A stretch of 64,000 bases of DNA from UBA2330 sp049293015 (GCA_049293015.1 JBATSB010000154.1:1-64000); one strand, 5' to 3'; shown: positions 36,069 to 45,232, numbered from the stretch's first letter. Numbers and translations are program-made. Notes: generated by a model not told the origin, from the sequence alone.

Positions 36069-37106
36069 ATGAAAACTATAATAAGCAATTCTCAAAAATT
36101 AGTAATTGTTTCGTTTATTTTTTTATTTTCAATCTATCTCCTTTCAGAGAGTTCACATCCCTTTCTTTCCTGCCAGAATGATCAGACACTAAGCACAAAA
36201 GATTCTATAGTCCCGTGGAGAGCACCTGAATTAACCACTATACCTGACAATGAGGAAGGGAAAATTATTACACTAGGCAGAAACATTTTTAACAAGACTA
36301 ACTTGTATATAGGATCTGATGTCCCTGATGAAGCAAACAGATTTACGAATGCAGGTTTGGCTTGCCAGAATTGTCACTTAAAAGGCGGTACATTGAAAAA
36401 TGTAATGGGATTGGTTGGTGTATATTATGATTACCCAAAATTTGATTCGAGATCAGGAAAGAACATAAATATCGAGGAGAGGATCAACAATTGTATGAAA
36501 AGAAGTTTGAACGGAAAACCTTTGCCTGATACTTCAAAAGAGATGACTGCTTTAGTTTCATATTTGAAATGGCTGAGTACTTATGCACCAAAAGGTACAA
36601 AGGTAGAAGGACAGGGACTTCCAAAAATTGAACTTATTAACAGAGCTGCTGATAAAGAAAACGGAAAGAAAGTTTATCTGAATTATTGTACGACATGTCA
36701 CGCGGATAACGGACAGGGTGTTTTGAGAAGTCCGGGAAATGTAGATGTAGCTGCCGATTCTTTAAAAGGCTATGAATTCCCGCCGGTGATGGGACCAAAC
36801 AGTTTTAATGACGGTGCAGGAATGTACAGACTTTTAACTGCAACAGCTTTCATCTATACCAAGATGCCATACAATGATGCAATTTTGTCACTTGAGGATT
36901 CGTATGATGTTGCAGCTTATATAATATCAACTCCACGACCAAATTTGCCAGGTATAGAATCAGATTATCCCGATCTGAAATTCAAACCAGTAGATTTTCC
37001 ATTCCCGCCTTATGAGGATAAATTCTCAGTGGAGCAGCATAAGTATGGACCTTATCAGCCAATGTTGAAAGAAGGTGAGACAAGTAAATTTGTAAAACCT
37101 TTGTAG
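36069..37106 (+). CDS. TsdA-like dihaem cytochrome c (thiosulfate dehydrogenase type)
   Basis: Exported dihaem cytochrome of 345 residues. Haem sites are CQNCH (99-103) and CTTCH (207-211). Cys142 in NNCMKRSLNG matches the unusual Cys axial ligand of haem 1 in TsdA, and Met266 in YTKMPYNDA can ligate haem 2, as in some TsdA proteins that use Met. The C-terminal PVDFPFPPY and EQHKYGPYQP segments are also TsdA-like. TsdA couples two thiosulfates to tetrathionate or runs in reverse. The N-terminus (FLSC, Cys35) may be a weak lipobox. Direction of catalysis is unknown. Confidence 0.85.
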   Translation: MKTIISNSQKLVIVSFIFLFSIYLLSESSHPFLSCQNDQTLSTKDSIVPWRAPELTTIPDNEEGKIITLGRNIFNKTNLYIGSDVPDEANRFTNAGLACQNCHLKGGTLKNVMGLVGVYYDYPKFDSRSGKNINIEERINNCMKRSLNGKPLPDTSKEMTALVSYLKWLSTYAPKGTKVEGQGLPKIELINRAADKENGKKVYLNYCTTCHADNGQGVLRSPGNVDVAADSLKGYEFPPVMGPNSFNDGAGMYRLLTATAFIYTKMPYNDAILSLEDSYDVAAYIISTPRPNLPGIESDYPDLKFKPVDFPFPPYEDKFSVEQHKYGPYQPMLKEGETSKFVKPL

Positions 37107-37123
37107 GTTAAATTTTATTGTGG

Positions 37124-37201
37124 CACAGATTAATAATCTAACATTCAGATTTATAATCGAACACATAGATTAATAATCAAACACAGATTAATAATCTGTG
37201 C
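37124..37201. repeat. four ~20-bp repeats ending in a hairpin
   Basis: Four units of about 18-20 bp, all related to CACAGATTAATAATC, start at 37124, 37142, 37162 and 37182. The last unit, CACAGATTA-A-TAATCTGTG (37182-37200), is a perfect 9-bp hairpin. The outer GCACAGATTA (from 37123) and TAATCTGTGC (to 37201) also form an inverted pair bounding the array. It lies between convergent genes and may also act as a terminator. Confidence 0.75.
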
Positions 37202-37205
37202 TACG

Positions 37206-37634
37206 TCAATATAAAAAAGGAATAAGCATTTTAGTTTTTTTTATATACTCTTCATATTCAGGATATGCTTTCATAAGAAGTCTCTCTTCATATTTAAGTT
37301 TAAAAATAAGATCAATCAGAAGTATAACCCAAATAGCAAATCTCATTAAACTGTAATCATTCCAAACCCAAAGTAATGTCATTAAAATAACCGAAGTATA
37401 CATTGGATGTCTGACGTACTTGTAAATCCCTGAGATATTAAGTTTATGGAATTCAGGAATTTCGGGAAATATATTAAACCTGAATCTGAATGAATACATA
37501 GCAACGAATCCCGGAACAGCAGTGATGACCAGCAAAACCATTTTGATCTTATCAGATGGAAAGATCTCACCTGTCAGCATTATCGCAGCAATACAAATAA
37601 ACTGAAATCCAACAAATACAAATGAAATTGTCAT
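37206..37634 (-). CDS. isoprenylcysteine/phospholipid methyltransferase-like membrane protein
   Basis: A 142-residue integral membrane protein with about four helices and the signature GIYKYVRHPMYTSVIL (about 89-104), followed by EERLLMKAYPEYEEYIKKT near the end. This is the ICMT/PEMT-like fold that methylates lipids or prenyl cysteines using SAM; the substrate is unknown. Its start codon overlaps the stop of the Rieske gene (ATGA), so the two are translationally coupled. Confidence 0.8.
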   Translation of the reverse strand: MTISFVFVGFQFICIAAIMLTGEIFPSDKIKMVLLVITAVPGFVAMYSFRFRFNIFPEIPEFHKLNISGIYKYVRHPMYTSVILMTLLWVWNDYSLMRFAIWVILLIDLIFKLKYEERLLMKAYPEYEEYIKKTKMLIPFLY

Positions 37635-38722
37635 AAAAACTCTGAGATCAGTCTGTGAAAATGATGCGTCCCGGTTTCTCTGGTTACAGAATATCTTCCC
37701 CTGTTATACAATCCTGAATTGATCCCTCTCTGAACATTCTCGACAATTGCTTCGTCTTCCCGCTCAACTTTATCCAATGCACCTCCTGCACCTTCATTTA
37801 ATTTTGATTCATCATATACATAAGACAAAAAAGTGACCTTTGTCAGATCCTTCCTGATCGGCTTTACAATATTTATTGATAATCCCCAAGGATAAAAATT
37901 AAACATGATATTCGGAAATATCCAAAAGTAATATGCTGAAATATTTTTTCCGTGATCAGGATGTCCTTCAGGAATATTGAAACATTCATCACCGCCCTTT
38001 TTATTTGCAAGTCCAATTTGTAGATTTGAAAATCTAAATAGTACTGTTGAATAGCCTGAGTAATCCAGTTTTTCATTTAAAGAATTATGAACATACGGAA
38101 TATGAAATCCCTCAAGATAATTCTCGCAATACAAAGCCCAGTGAGCTTTTACGAGATAATCTTTTGATCTCGATTCATCAAAGATAAATTCATTTACAGG
38201 AAGAAATGAAATTCGGGAAAACATATCTCCATAAAATTCATGCAGCGGAGCTATTGGATTTAAAGATGCGAAAAGAAATTTATCCCAGACATAAAAAGGA
38301 ATTTCAGGGAGATCATCTCTTTTGGATGGAAAATTTTTTACTTCTTCAAACTCAGGCATTGAAATAAATTTACCATCGAGCCCGAATCGTCTGCCATGAT
38401 ATCTGCATCTGATATTTTTTTCAGTACAGCTTCCTTCTACAAGAATATTTCCTCTGTGAGTACAGACATTTGAAAGACATTGCAATTTATCATTTGTATC
38501 TCTTGAAAGAATGAGAGGAGTATTAAGAAAATTTTCAAGAAGGTAAAAAGGAAATATATGACCGGGTGCTTTTACCGACTCAGAGTCACAAACAAACTGC
38601 CAGCTCTTTGAAAATATCTTTTCTTTAGAAATCTCGAAATATTTATCCTCTGTATAAAACTCAGCAGGCATAGTCTCAGCCAGTGATATATCCGGATCGA
38701 TATAAAATTTTTCTTTATTCAT
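37631..38722 (-). CDS. Rieske non-haem iron oxygenase, alpha subunit
   Basis: A 363-residue ring-hydroxylating-type oxygenase. The Rieske 2Fe-2S site is CTHRG ... CRYHGRRF (about 88-114), and the catalytic iron site is NYLEGFHIPYVH (about 202-213), with the third Asp likely in the EREDEAIVENVQ segment. Such enzymes hydroxylate aromatics or N-methyl groups (choline or carnitine monooxygenase group). No reductase gene is nearby. It is cotranscribed with the methyltransferase-like gene. Substrate is unknown. Confidence 0.85.
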   Translation of the reverse strand: MNKEKFYIDPDISLAETMPAEFYTEDKYFEISKEKIFSKSWQFVCDSESVKAPGHIFPFYLLENFLNTPLILSRDTNDKLQCLSNVCTHRGNILVEGSCTEKNIRCRYHGRRFGLDGKFISMPEFEEVKNFPSKRDDLPEIPFYVWDKFLFASLNPIAPLHEFYGDMFSRISFLPVNEFIFDESRSKDYLVKAHWALYCENYLEGFHIPYVHNSLNEKLDYSGYSTVLFRFSNLQIGLANKKGGDECFNIPEGHPDHGKNISAYYFWIFPNIMFNFYPWGLSINIVKPIRKDLTKVTFLSYVYDESKLNEGAGGALDKVEREDEAIVENVQRGINSGLYNRGRYSVTRETGTHHFHRLISEFL

Positions 38723-38740
38723 ATTCGATTAAAATATTAA

Positions 38741-38784
38741 TTTAATTCGTAACTCGTAATTTGCAATTTGAAATTTGAAATTGC
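38741..38784. repeat. AT-rich dispersed repeat
   Basis: The reverse complement reads CAATTTCAAATTTCAAATTG, then CAAATTACGAGTTACGAATT. It almost fills the 64-bp gap between pepT and the Rieske gene and resembles phrases at 156-189 and 26551-26571. Confidence 0.45.
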
Positions 38785-38786
38785 TT

Positions 38787-40037
38787 TTAAGCCTTCTCTT
38801 CCCATATCATACAGAGATGAACAATCGTCTCCACAGCTTTTTCCATATCCTGAACTGAGATCCATTCAAGATTTGAATGAAATGCATGTCCGCCTGCAAA
38901 TATGTTGGGACAAGGCAGCCCCATAAATGAAAGTCTGCATCCGTCAGTTCCGCCGCGTATTGAATTTCTGAAAGCCTTAACTCCAGTTCGGTTGACAGCT
39001 TCGATTGCATAATCTATTATCTCGGGATTCTTATCGAGGACTTCCTTCATGTTTCTATATGACTCTTCGATTCTAATTTCGAACGAAGCCTTTTTATAAT
39101 CTTTAATGATTTCTTCAGCAATTTTCTGAATCAGATCTTCTTTCTCTTTAAGCTTTTCATTATCAAAATCTCTGACAATAAATTTTATATAAGCTGAATC
39201 CACTTCAGCATTAATATTGACAGGATGAATAAATCCCTCTTTACCCTCTGTAGTCTCAGGCGAAAGAGAGTCTGGCGGAAGTTTGCCGATGATCTTATTT
39301 ACTATCTTGATTGCATTTTCCATTCTGCCCTTAGAAAATCCGGGATGAATATTAAATCCCTTTATATAAAGATGAACAGTATCACCTGAGAAAGTTTCAT
39401 CTTCGACACTTCCGAGATCAGATCCGTCCATAGTATATCCAAAGTCCGCACCAAGCTTTTTTATATCTACATGATCCACGCCGTGACCAACTTCTTCATC
39501 AGGCGTAAAAAGAATTCTGATCTTACCATGTTTAATTTCAGGATGAGTCATTAAATAATTTGCTGCGTCCATGATTTCTGCAATCCCTGCTTTATCATCA
39601 GCACCGAGAAGAGTATTTCCGTCTGTAGTGATAACATCATTCCCTATTTGTGAAGCAAGCTGAGGATGTTCGGCAGCTAATATAACTTTCGAATTATCTT
39701 TTGGAAGGATTATATCGCCGCCCTGATAATTTTTATGAATGACGGGACTTACATTTTTACCGGATGCATCAGGTGAAGTATCCATGTGTGAACAAAAGCA
39801 AATCACCGGAACGTTCTTATCAGAATTCGAATGTATAGTCGCATACACATAGCCAAACTCATCCATCTCAGCATCACTGATTCCCATTTGCAAAAGTTCT
39901 CCTACTAAAACATTCCCCAGGTCCTTTTGCTTTTCTGTGGATGGGAAACTATCCGAATCATGAGAAGACTGTGTGTCTATTTTTACATACTTCAAAAACC
40001 TTTCTGTACATGTATAATTAATATCCATAATATTCAA
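38787..40037 (-). CDS. pepT: peptidase T (tripeptide aminopeptidase)
   Basis: Cytosolic zinc peptidase of the M20 family that removes the N-terminal residue of tripeptides. Visible motifs: FCSHMDTSPDASGKNV (first zinc His and Asp), LLGADDKAGIAEIM (bridging Asp), FTPDEEVGHG (catalytic and zinc-binding Glu) and RGGTDGCRLSFMGLPCPN near the end, with the last His in GGHAFHS. The 416-residue length is normal. A second possible start (MDINYTCTER) lies three codons downstream of the first ATG. Confidence 0.95.
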   Translation of the reverse strand: MNIMDINYTCTERFLKYVKIDTQSSHDSDSFPSTEKQKDLGNVLVGELLQMGISDAEMDEFGYVYATIHSNSDKNVPVICFCSHMDTSPDASGKNVSPVIHKNYQGGDIILPKDNSKVILAAEHPQLASQIGNDVITTDGNTLLGADDKAGIAEIMDAANYLMTHPEIKHGKIRILFTPDEEVGHGVDHVDIKKLGADFGYTMDGSDLGSVEDETFSGDTVHLYIKGFNIHPGFSKGRMENAIKIVNKIIGKLPPDSLSPETTEGKEGFIHPVNINAEVDSAYIKFIVRDFDNEKLKEKEDLIQKIAEEIIKDYKKASFEIRIEESYRNMKEVLDKNPEIIDYAIEAVNRTGVKAFRNSIRGGTDGCRLSFMGLPCPNIFAGGHAFHSNLEWISVQDMEKAVETIVHLCMIWEEKA

Positions 40038-40353
40038 TTGTTAATATTTGATTTATTATAATTTTCGGTAAAATTTAATTAGCATGAATATTAAAATTTA
40101 TGATTGAAAAAGACATAGAAAAAAAGTTGTATAATTTTAAAAAATGTATTTAATTTTATTCAACGTTTTATTTCTATATCCGCTTGTGATAAATCGCAGG
40201 AGGAATGTTTGATACGGAGTTTCAATTTCTAGTGCGTATCTAAGCAGGAATTTGGATACGAGCGGGAATTAATAATTTGTAATTTAAAATTGAGTTTGCG
40301 ACTTTTAGGGAATTCAAAACGTCTAATTAGCAAAACTTATAAGTTTATTAAAT
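40038..40353. other. gene-free region with small repeats
   Basis: About 316 bp between the divergent pepT and sigma factor genes. It holds two imperfect copies of AGGAATNTTxGATACG (40201-40216 and 40246-40260), a CGTATC (40235-40240) that can pair with either GATACG, and a 14-bp palindrome AAACTTATAAGTTT at 40333-40346, only 7 bp before the sigma factor start. No RNA gene recognised. Confidence 0.45.
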
Positions 40354-40974
40354 TTGGCAACAGAAAATAATACAGACATATTCATTAATCTACTCAAGCC
40401 GGAATACGGCAATGCGTTAAAGTACTGTAAGGCATTGTGTTCGAAGAGGTCGACAGATGATGCAGAAGACGTTTTGCAGCAGTCATTGCTGAAAGCTTTT
40501 GAGAATTTCGATTCACTTTCAGATCAGAGCAAGTTCAGGTCATGGTTCTTTAAAATAATCACGAGGGAATTTTATAATTTCGTAAGGAAGGATTTCTGGA
40601 AAAAATTTCTTCCAACTGATAATATGAATTCCGAAAACCCATTTCCGAAAGTTTTCACTATTCAGGATGAAGACGGAGACGGGATGATTTTACAAAAAGC
40701 ACTTGGCAGTATTAATTCAAAGGAAAGATCTTCGATACTTTTGTTTGAAGTGGCAGGATTCAGTATTGAGGAGATAATGGAAATTCAAAATGAGAAAAGC
40801 ATTTCATCAATAAAGTCAAGACTAAGCCGTGCAAGGAAAAAGCTCAGAGAATTTATTGAGAATGAAGAAAATAATGTAACACAAAACAAAAACTTAACAA
40901 ATCATAAATCAATTTATTTAGGAGACATAAACAATGAAACAATCAAACTCATACCGGGACAAGAAAGAAAATAA
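40354..40974 (+). CDS. ECF-type RNA polymerase sigma factor
   Basis: Alternative sigma factor (206 residues) with region 2 (DDAEDVLQQSLLKAFENF and SWFFKIITREFYNFVRK, about 30-80) and region 4 (ALGSINSKERSSILLFEVAG, SSIKSRLSRARKKLREFI). The TTG start gives the expected N-terminus. The last 41 bp overlap the next gene, which encodes the probable membrane-bound partner, indicating coupled expression. A palindrome just upstream could be part of autoregulation. Confidence 0.88.
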   Translation: MATENNTDIFINLLKPEYGNALKYCKALCSKRSTDDAEDVLQQSLLKAFENFDSLSDQSKFRSWFFKIITREFYNFVRKDFWKKFLPTDNMNSENPFPKVFTIQDEDGDGMILQKALGSINSKERSSILLFEVAGFSIEEIMEIQNEKSISSIKSRLSRARKKLREFIENEENNVTQNKNLTNHKSIYLGDINNETIKLIPGQERK

Positions 40975-41956
40975 TTCAGATAATTTCAATAAAATAGATG
41001 ACATGTTCGAGAGTCTAAGAAATGAAAATACTGAAAGTTCATTTTCGGATGTTGAGAAATGGCTCCGTAAAATTAATGTACAAAAATCTTTTAATAAATC
41101 GTCTAATCACGAAAGGAAATTTTTTAATATGAAATCACCTAAGATCAAATTTGCATATGCTTTTCTAATATTAGCATTTGTAGTAGCAGCATGTAACTAT
41201 CCTGTCACACAACAGGAACCGGTAGCAGATGTTATAAAATGGACTATAGATCAAAATGATACGAAAGCTATTGATAAGATAAACAGTCTTGTATGGACAA
41301 AGTCTGCAAACGTATCTGTCAAAGAAGTTGATAATGGAAATTCAATTGCAGAATATAGATTAGTAGTATCAAAAGAGGATCATGCAAATACTCAGAACTA
41401 TCTTGACCAGTTAAAATCCATTGAAGGAATAGTAACGGTAAACCTCGTTCCCCTCAATGAAGAAATTACCCGTCCGATTTATTCTCTCGCACTTAATGAG
41501 ATATTTAAAATAGACATAAACGCTACTAACATGTCAGATGAAGAATTAAAAAATCAGATCACTTCTCAGCTTGAGCAGAATGACGTAAAGGGAGTACAGA
41601 TCAGTTTTGAGAAAACCGAAGATGGAAGAAGAGTTTCAAGAATATTTATTCCTGAAGAAGCAATTAAAAATACAAAAGGATTTGATCTTACTATTCAGGA
41701 GGGAGATGAAAATCACAAATCAATGGAAGTCAGAAAATTCAGAAATAATGACGACGGCGAGGTGGACAAGTTTAAGGGAAAATCTGATGAAGAGATCAAG
41801 AAAATGCTTGCTGAAGAACTGAAAGACAAAAATATTAATCCTGAAGATATTAATGTGATAAGAAAAGACGGAAAAGTCATGATCAATATCAGCAAGAAGA
41901 AAGATGGATCAGAAACCGAGGATGAATTTCAATTTGAAGGTGAAGTAGGAAACTAG
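40934..41956 (+). CDS. probable anti-sigma factor / sigma-associated membrane protein
   Basis: A 340-residue protein with a charged N-terminal segment (1-72), one membrane segment (KFAYAFLILAFVVAAC, about 72-88) and a large extracytoplasmic domain rich in Lys/Glu with two repeated LKNQITSQL / IKKMLAEELK-type modules. This is the usual layout of an anti-sigma factor beside an ECF gene. A Cys after VAA could be a lipobox if translation began at the internal ATG at 41129. AGGAG lies upstream of the main ATG. Function is inferred from context. Confidence 0.7.
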   Translation: MKQSNSYRDKKENNSDNFNKIDDMFESLRNENTESSFSDVEKWLRKINVQKSFNKSSNHERKFFNMKSPKIKFAYAFLILAFVVAACNYPVTQQEPVADVIKWTIDQNDTKAIDKINSLVWTKSANVSVKEVDNGNSIAEYRLVVSKEDHANTQNYLDQLKSIEGIVTVNLVPLNEEITRPIYSLALNEIFKIDINATNMSDEELKNQITSQLEQNDVKGVQISFEKTEDGRRVSRIFIPEEAIKNTKGFDLTIQEGDENHKSMEVRKFRNNDDGEVDKFKGKSDEEIKKMLAEELKDKNINPEDINVIRKDGKVMINISKKKDGSETEDEFQFEGEVGN

Positions 41957-41983
41957 AATAATTGTTTCTCAAGTTCGAAAAAA

Positions 41984-42013
41984 AAAATGCGGATTAAGAT
42001 TCCGCATTTTTTT
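41984..42013 (+). terminator. terminator after the sigma factor operon
   Basis: AAAATGCGGA (41984-41993) pairs with TCCGCATTTT (42001-42010), with a 7-nt loop and a further T-run. Confidence 0.85.
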
Positions 42014-42165
42014 AATTAAATGAATTTCAAATGTACAAAAATAACAAATCTTAATTACACTCCGTAATAAATTTTGCAATTAATTTCTGCTTACTAAATT
42101 ACCATGAAATTTTTAAAAAAATTACAAACTCTGCCTTGCAGGTTAAAATTATAATTATTATTTTG

Positions 42166-42191
42166 GAAACTCATAAAACGATTATAGTTTC
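42166..42191. promoter_or_regulatory. candidate TetR operator
   Basis: GAAACT-C-ATAA (42166-42176) and TTATAGTTTC (42182-42191) form a near-perfect inverted repeat with one bulged base, ending 2 bp before the TetR-family gene start. The position suits autoregulation of the efflux operon. Confidence 0.45.
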
Positions 42192-42193
42192 TA

Positions 42194-42835
42194 TTGATTA
42201 AAAAAACCAACCAAAACAAAGACCGCGAAAAGATACTGAACTATTGCACAGAAAAATTCCACAAAGAAGGATTTTATAAAACTTCAATGGATGAAGTTGC
42301 AAAAGAGCTTTGTGTCAGTAAGAAAACAATATACAAACATTTTCCTTCCAAAGAGAATTTATTGGAAGAGATATGTAAATATACTACAAAGGAAATATAC
42401 AGCAGTGTTGATGAAATAGTAGATGGTGAAGGAAATGTAGTACTGAAATTTGTAAAGTTGTTAAATATGAACAATAGTTATACAATTAATATAAGTGACA
42501 AATGGCTCAACGATCTTAAGATACATCATCCACATATTTTAAAGACTATAAATGAAAATAGAACATTAAAGATCAACGGAATACTTTCAAAACTAATTAT
42601 GCAGGGCAAGAAAGAAAAGCTGATAGAAAATTATCCTGCAACCATAATTATCTCTACATTTATACATTCAATATCCGGAGTAATGCAGCCTGAATTTTTG
42701 ATCAATAATAAATTTACAATTCAGAATGCTTTCAAGATCACATATGAAATGCTTCTTAATGGTATTTTAACAGATTCCGGGAAAAATATTTTCAAGAAGG
42801 AAAAAAACTTATTTGCAAAAGAAATAAAACTCTAA
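42194..42835 (+). CDS. TetR-family transcriptional regulator
   Basis: A 213-residue regulator. The N-terminal helix-turn-helix is clear: ILNYCTEKFHKEGFYKTSMD then VAKELCVSKKTIYKHFPSKE (about residues 11-50). The C-terminal domain is variable and should bind an effector. The start is TTG. It is the first gene of a four-gene efflux operon, 6 bp before tolC-like, and probably represses it. Confidence 0.88.
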   Translation: MIKKTNQNKDREKILNYCTEKFHKEGFYKTSMDEVAKELCVSKKTIYKHFPSKENLLEEICKYTTKEIYSSVDEIVDGEGNVVLKFVKLLNMNNSYTINISDKWLNDLKIHHPHILKTINENRTLKINGILSKLIMQGKKEKLIENYPATIIISTFIHSISGVMQPEFLINNKFTIQNAFKITYEMLLNGILTDSGKNIFKKEKNLFAKEIKL

Positions 42836-42841
42836 TATAAT

Positions 42842-44170
42842 ATGACTAAAACACATTTTAAAAAATTATTATTACTGTTATTCTGTGTACTGGTAGTTGG
42901 GAATAAGCCGGTATTTTCTCAACAGAATCTAATTATTACATCTATTGAACAGGCTGTTAACTTAGCATTAAGGGACAACTCTGATGTGATAAACGCCAGA
43001 TTTGAAAGACTCAAAGCTGAAAAAGTAGTATCTGAAGTTTACAGCGAGAATTTGCTACCCAGCCTGACATTAGACACCAGGTTAAGCAGGTCTTTTAAAA
43101 AGCAGGTATTAAATCTTTTTGGAGAGACTTTTGAAGTCGGGTCAGATAATAATTTCAATACAGGTATAGATATCTCGGAACCAATACCAATATTAGGAAC
43201 GCCTGTATTTTCGGGGATCAGAATTGCGGAATATTATTCAAAGATACAGAGTGAAAATGTCGAGCTGATTGAGAATGAGGTTGCAAACACTGTAAAGAAT
43301 AATTACTTCAGCGTTCTTTTGTCCAAAGCAATTGTCGATGTAAATAAAATCACTTATGATAATGCTGAGGCAAATTTCAAAGTTGTTGAATCAAGATACA
43401 GAAACGGTGTTGCAACAGAATTTGACTTTCTCAGGGCAAGGGTAAAGGTTGAAAACGTAAGACCAATTTTATTAAAATCTGAAAGAGATTTTGATATCAG
43501 TAAAAAATTATTTTCAAATGCCATCGGGATCAAGGTTAATGATAATATTGAAATAATTGATTCACTTACATATGACAGTACTGAAATATGGGAAAGCACA
43601 GATCAGTTGATAAAAAGAATCTCGGAAAATTATGTTACTGTAAGACAGTTAAGACTAAATAAGAAAGTGAATGAAGAATTAGTAAATGTCCAGCAGGCAT
43701 ATTATTTACCAAAGTTATATTTATACGGGAGGTATGAATTAATCTCACAAGAAAATGATGAAGTAGCTATTTCAAATTACAGATTTTACAATACATTTAA
43801 TGCAGGTATAGGATTATCATGGGATCTGAACTTATTCAGAAATTCCTATAAAGTAGATCAGGCAAAACTTGATGTAAAAATATCTCAGGAGTCCTTAATA
43901 GATGTTCAGCAGAAATTAAAATTAAGATCGGAAGCTGCATTAGTATCACTTGAAGATGCGAAGCAAAGAATTTTATCAACCAGAGAAACTGTAACACTTG
44001 CAGAAAGAGGATTAGACCTGGCCAATAACAGTTACAGAGAAGGTGTATTAAATCAAATAGATGTTCAGGATGCTGAACTGACATTATATAATTCCAGACT
44101 CGGATATTACCAGGCAGTTTATGATTATCACATTGCAAAAGCAGAGTTAGAAAAATTACTTGAAAAATAA
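42842..44170 (+). CDS. TolC-family outer-membrane efflux protein
   Basis: A 442-residue outer-membrane channel component: signal peptide (1-26, ending VFSQ), then the TolC repeat of long coiled-coil helices and short strands (for example AVNLALRDNSDVINARFERL and ANNSYREGVLNQIDVQDAEL). It pairs with the adaptor and RND pump encoded downstream to form a tripartite exporter. Confidence 0.92.
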   Translation: MTKTHFKKLLLLLFCVLVVGNKPVFSQQNLIITSIEQAVNLALRDNSDVINARFERLKAEKVVSEVYSENLLPSLTLDTRLSRSFKKQVLNLFGETFEVGSDNNFNTGIDISEPIPILGTPVFSGIRIAEYYSKIQSENVELIENEVANTVKNNYFSVLLSKAIVDVNKITYDNAEANFKVVESRYRNGVATEFDFLRARVKVENVRPILLKSERDFDISKKLFSNAIGIKVNDNIEIIDSLTYDSTEIWESTDQLIKRISENYVTVRQLRLNKKVNEELVNVQQAYYLPKLYLYGRYELISQENDEVAISNYRFYNTFNAGIGLSWDLNLFRNSYKVDQAKLDVKISQESLIDVQQKLKLRSEAALVSLEDAKQRILSTRETVTLAERGLDLANNSYREGVLNQIDVQDAELTLYNSRLGYYQAVYDYHIAKAELEKLLEK

Positions 44171-44194
44171 AAAATTAAATCTAATATAATTAAC

Positions 44195-45232
44195 ATGAAA
44201 AATATCATTTATATAATGATACTCTTAATGATCGGTTCAACAATATATACTTCCTGCGGATCAGATGGAGAAACTAAAACCGAAAACGAAAAAACTTTAC
44301 AGGCAGTGAAAGTTACAGAAATAGTTACAAGTGAATTTCTGGAAACTTATAAAGTGGTTGGAACTGTAAAACCATTTGAAACTGCAAAAATCTCAGCTGA
44401 GGAAGGCGGACTGATCACATATATGCCGTTTGACAAAGGCAGCCGTGTTAGCAGAGGTCAGACACTTGTAAAATTGAAAAAAGATGTTGACTTTGCTGCA
44501 TATGAACAGGCAGAAACTCAATATGAACTTGCTCAAAGTAATTTTGAAAGAATTCAAAGATTATACAATGAAAGTGTTTCCACGGAACAGGATTTTACTA
44601 ATGCAAAATTTCAATTAGAGCTTTCGGAAAAAAGTCTGAACCTGATCGAGACCAGACTTTCAAAATCATACATCACTTCCCCGATTTATGGAGTTGTAGA
44701 TCAAAAATATATGAGCCGAGGAGAAGTATGCGGAACCGGTGCTCCGATATTAAACATTGTAAATATTTCGAAAGTGAAAATTTCTGCAGGTATTCCTGAG
44801 AGATTTGTTGAAGATGTTAAAAAAGGATCTCAGGTAAAAATTACATTTGATGTTTTCCCGGGAGAAGAATTCACCGGTTCTGTAAGTTATGTATCTCCGA
44901 CTTTAAGTGTAACGAACAGGACATTCGAAATTGAAATGGTAATCCCTAATCAAGGTGGAAAATTAAAACCTGAAATGAGTGCAAACATTTTAATTGAAAA
45001 ATCATTGATAACTGATGCAGTTGTATTACCGCAGGATTTGATCATAGATTTTGGAAATGATAAATTTGTTTATGTTCTGGAAAATGGCATTGCAAGAAAA
45101 AAGATCATTACATTAGGCGGCAGAAGCAATAACAATGTTCATGTAATTTCAGGATTGAACTCGGGAGATGTGTTAATTTCAGAAGGATATCAGTCTGTTT
45201 CAGACGGAGACAAAGTCGAAATAATTAATTAA
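44195..45232 (+). CDS. RND efflux periplasmic adaptor (membrane fusion protein)
   Basis: A 345-residue adaptor with a lipoprotein signal ending IYTSC (Cys about residue 20). A biotinyl-lipoyl-like half motif (VVGTVKPFETAKISAEEGG) precedes a coiled-coil hairpin (about 100-150), followed by YITSPIYGVVDQKYMSRGE and a beta-barrel. It bridges the RND pump and TolC. Gaps to neighbours are 24 and 21 bp. Confidence 0.92.
   Translation: MKNIIYIMILLMIGSTIYTSCGSDGETKTENEKTLQAVKVTEIVTSEFLETYKVVGTVKPFETAKISAEEGGLITYMPFDKGSRVSRGQTLVKLKKDVDFAAYEQAETQYELAQSNFERIQRLYNESVSTEQDFTNAKFQLELSEKSLNLIETRLSKSYITSPIYGVVDQKYMSRGEVCGTGAPILNIVNISKVKISAGIPERFVEDVKKGSQVKITFDVFPGEEFTGSVSYVSPTLSVTNRTFEIEMVIPNQGGKLKPEMSANILIEKSLITDAVVLPQDLIIDFGNDKFVYVLENGIARKKIITLGGRSNNNVHVISGLNSGDVLISEGYQSVSDGDKVEIIN

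Noticed and set aside
40038..40353. Small RNA or riboswitch in the pepT/sigma factor gap
   Set aside because: Only short GATACG/CGTATC pairings and a 14-bp palindrome are seen; no known riboswitch core or tRNA-like pattern could be recognised.
43836..44138. 100-codon minus-strand frame
   Set aside because: It lies opposite the conserved C-terminal half of the TolC-family gene and has no signal of its own.
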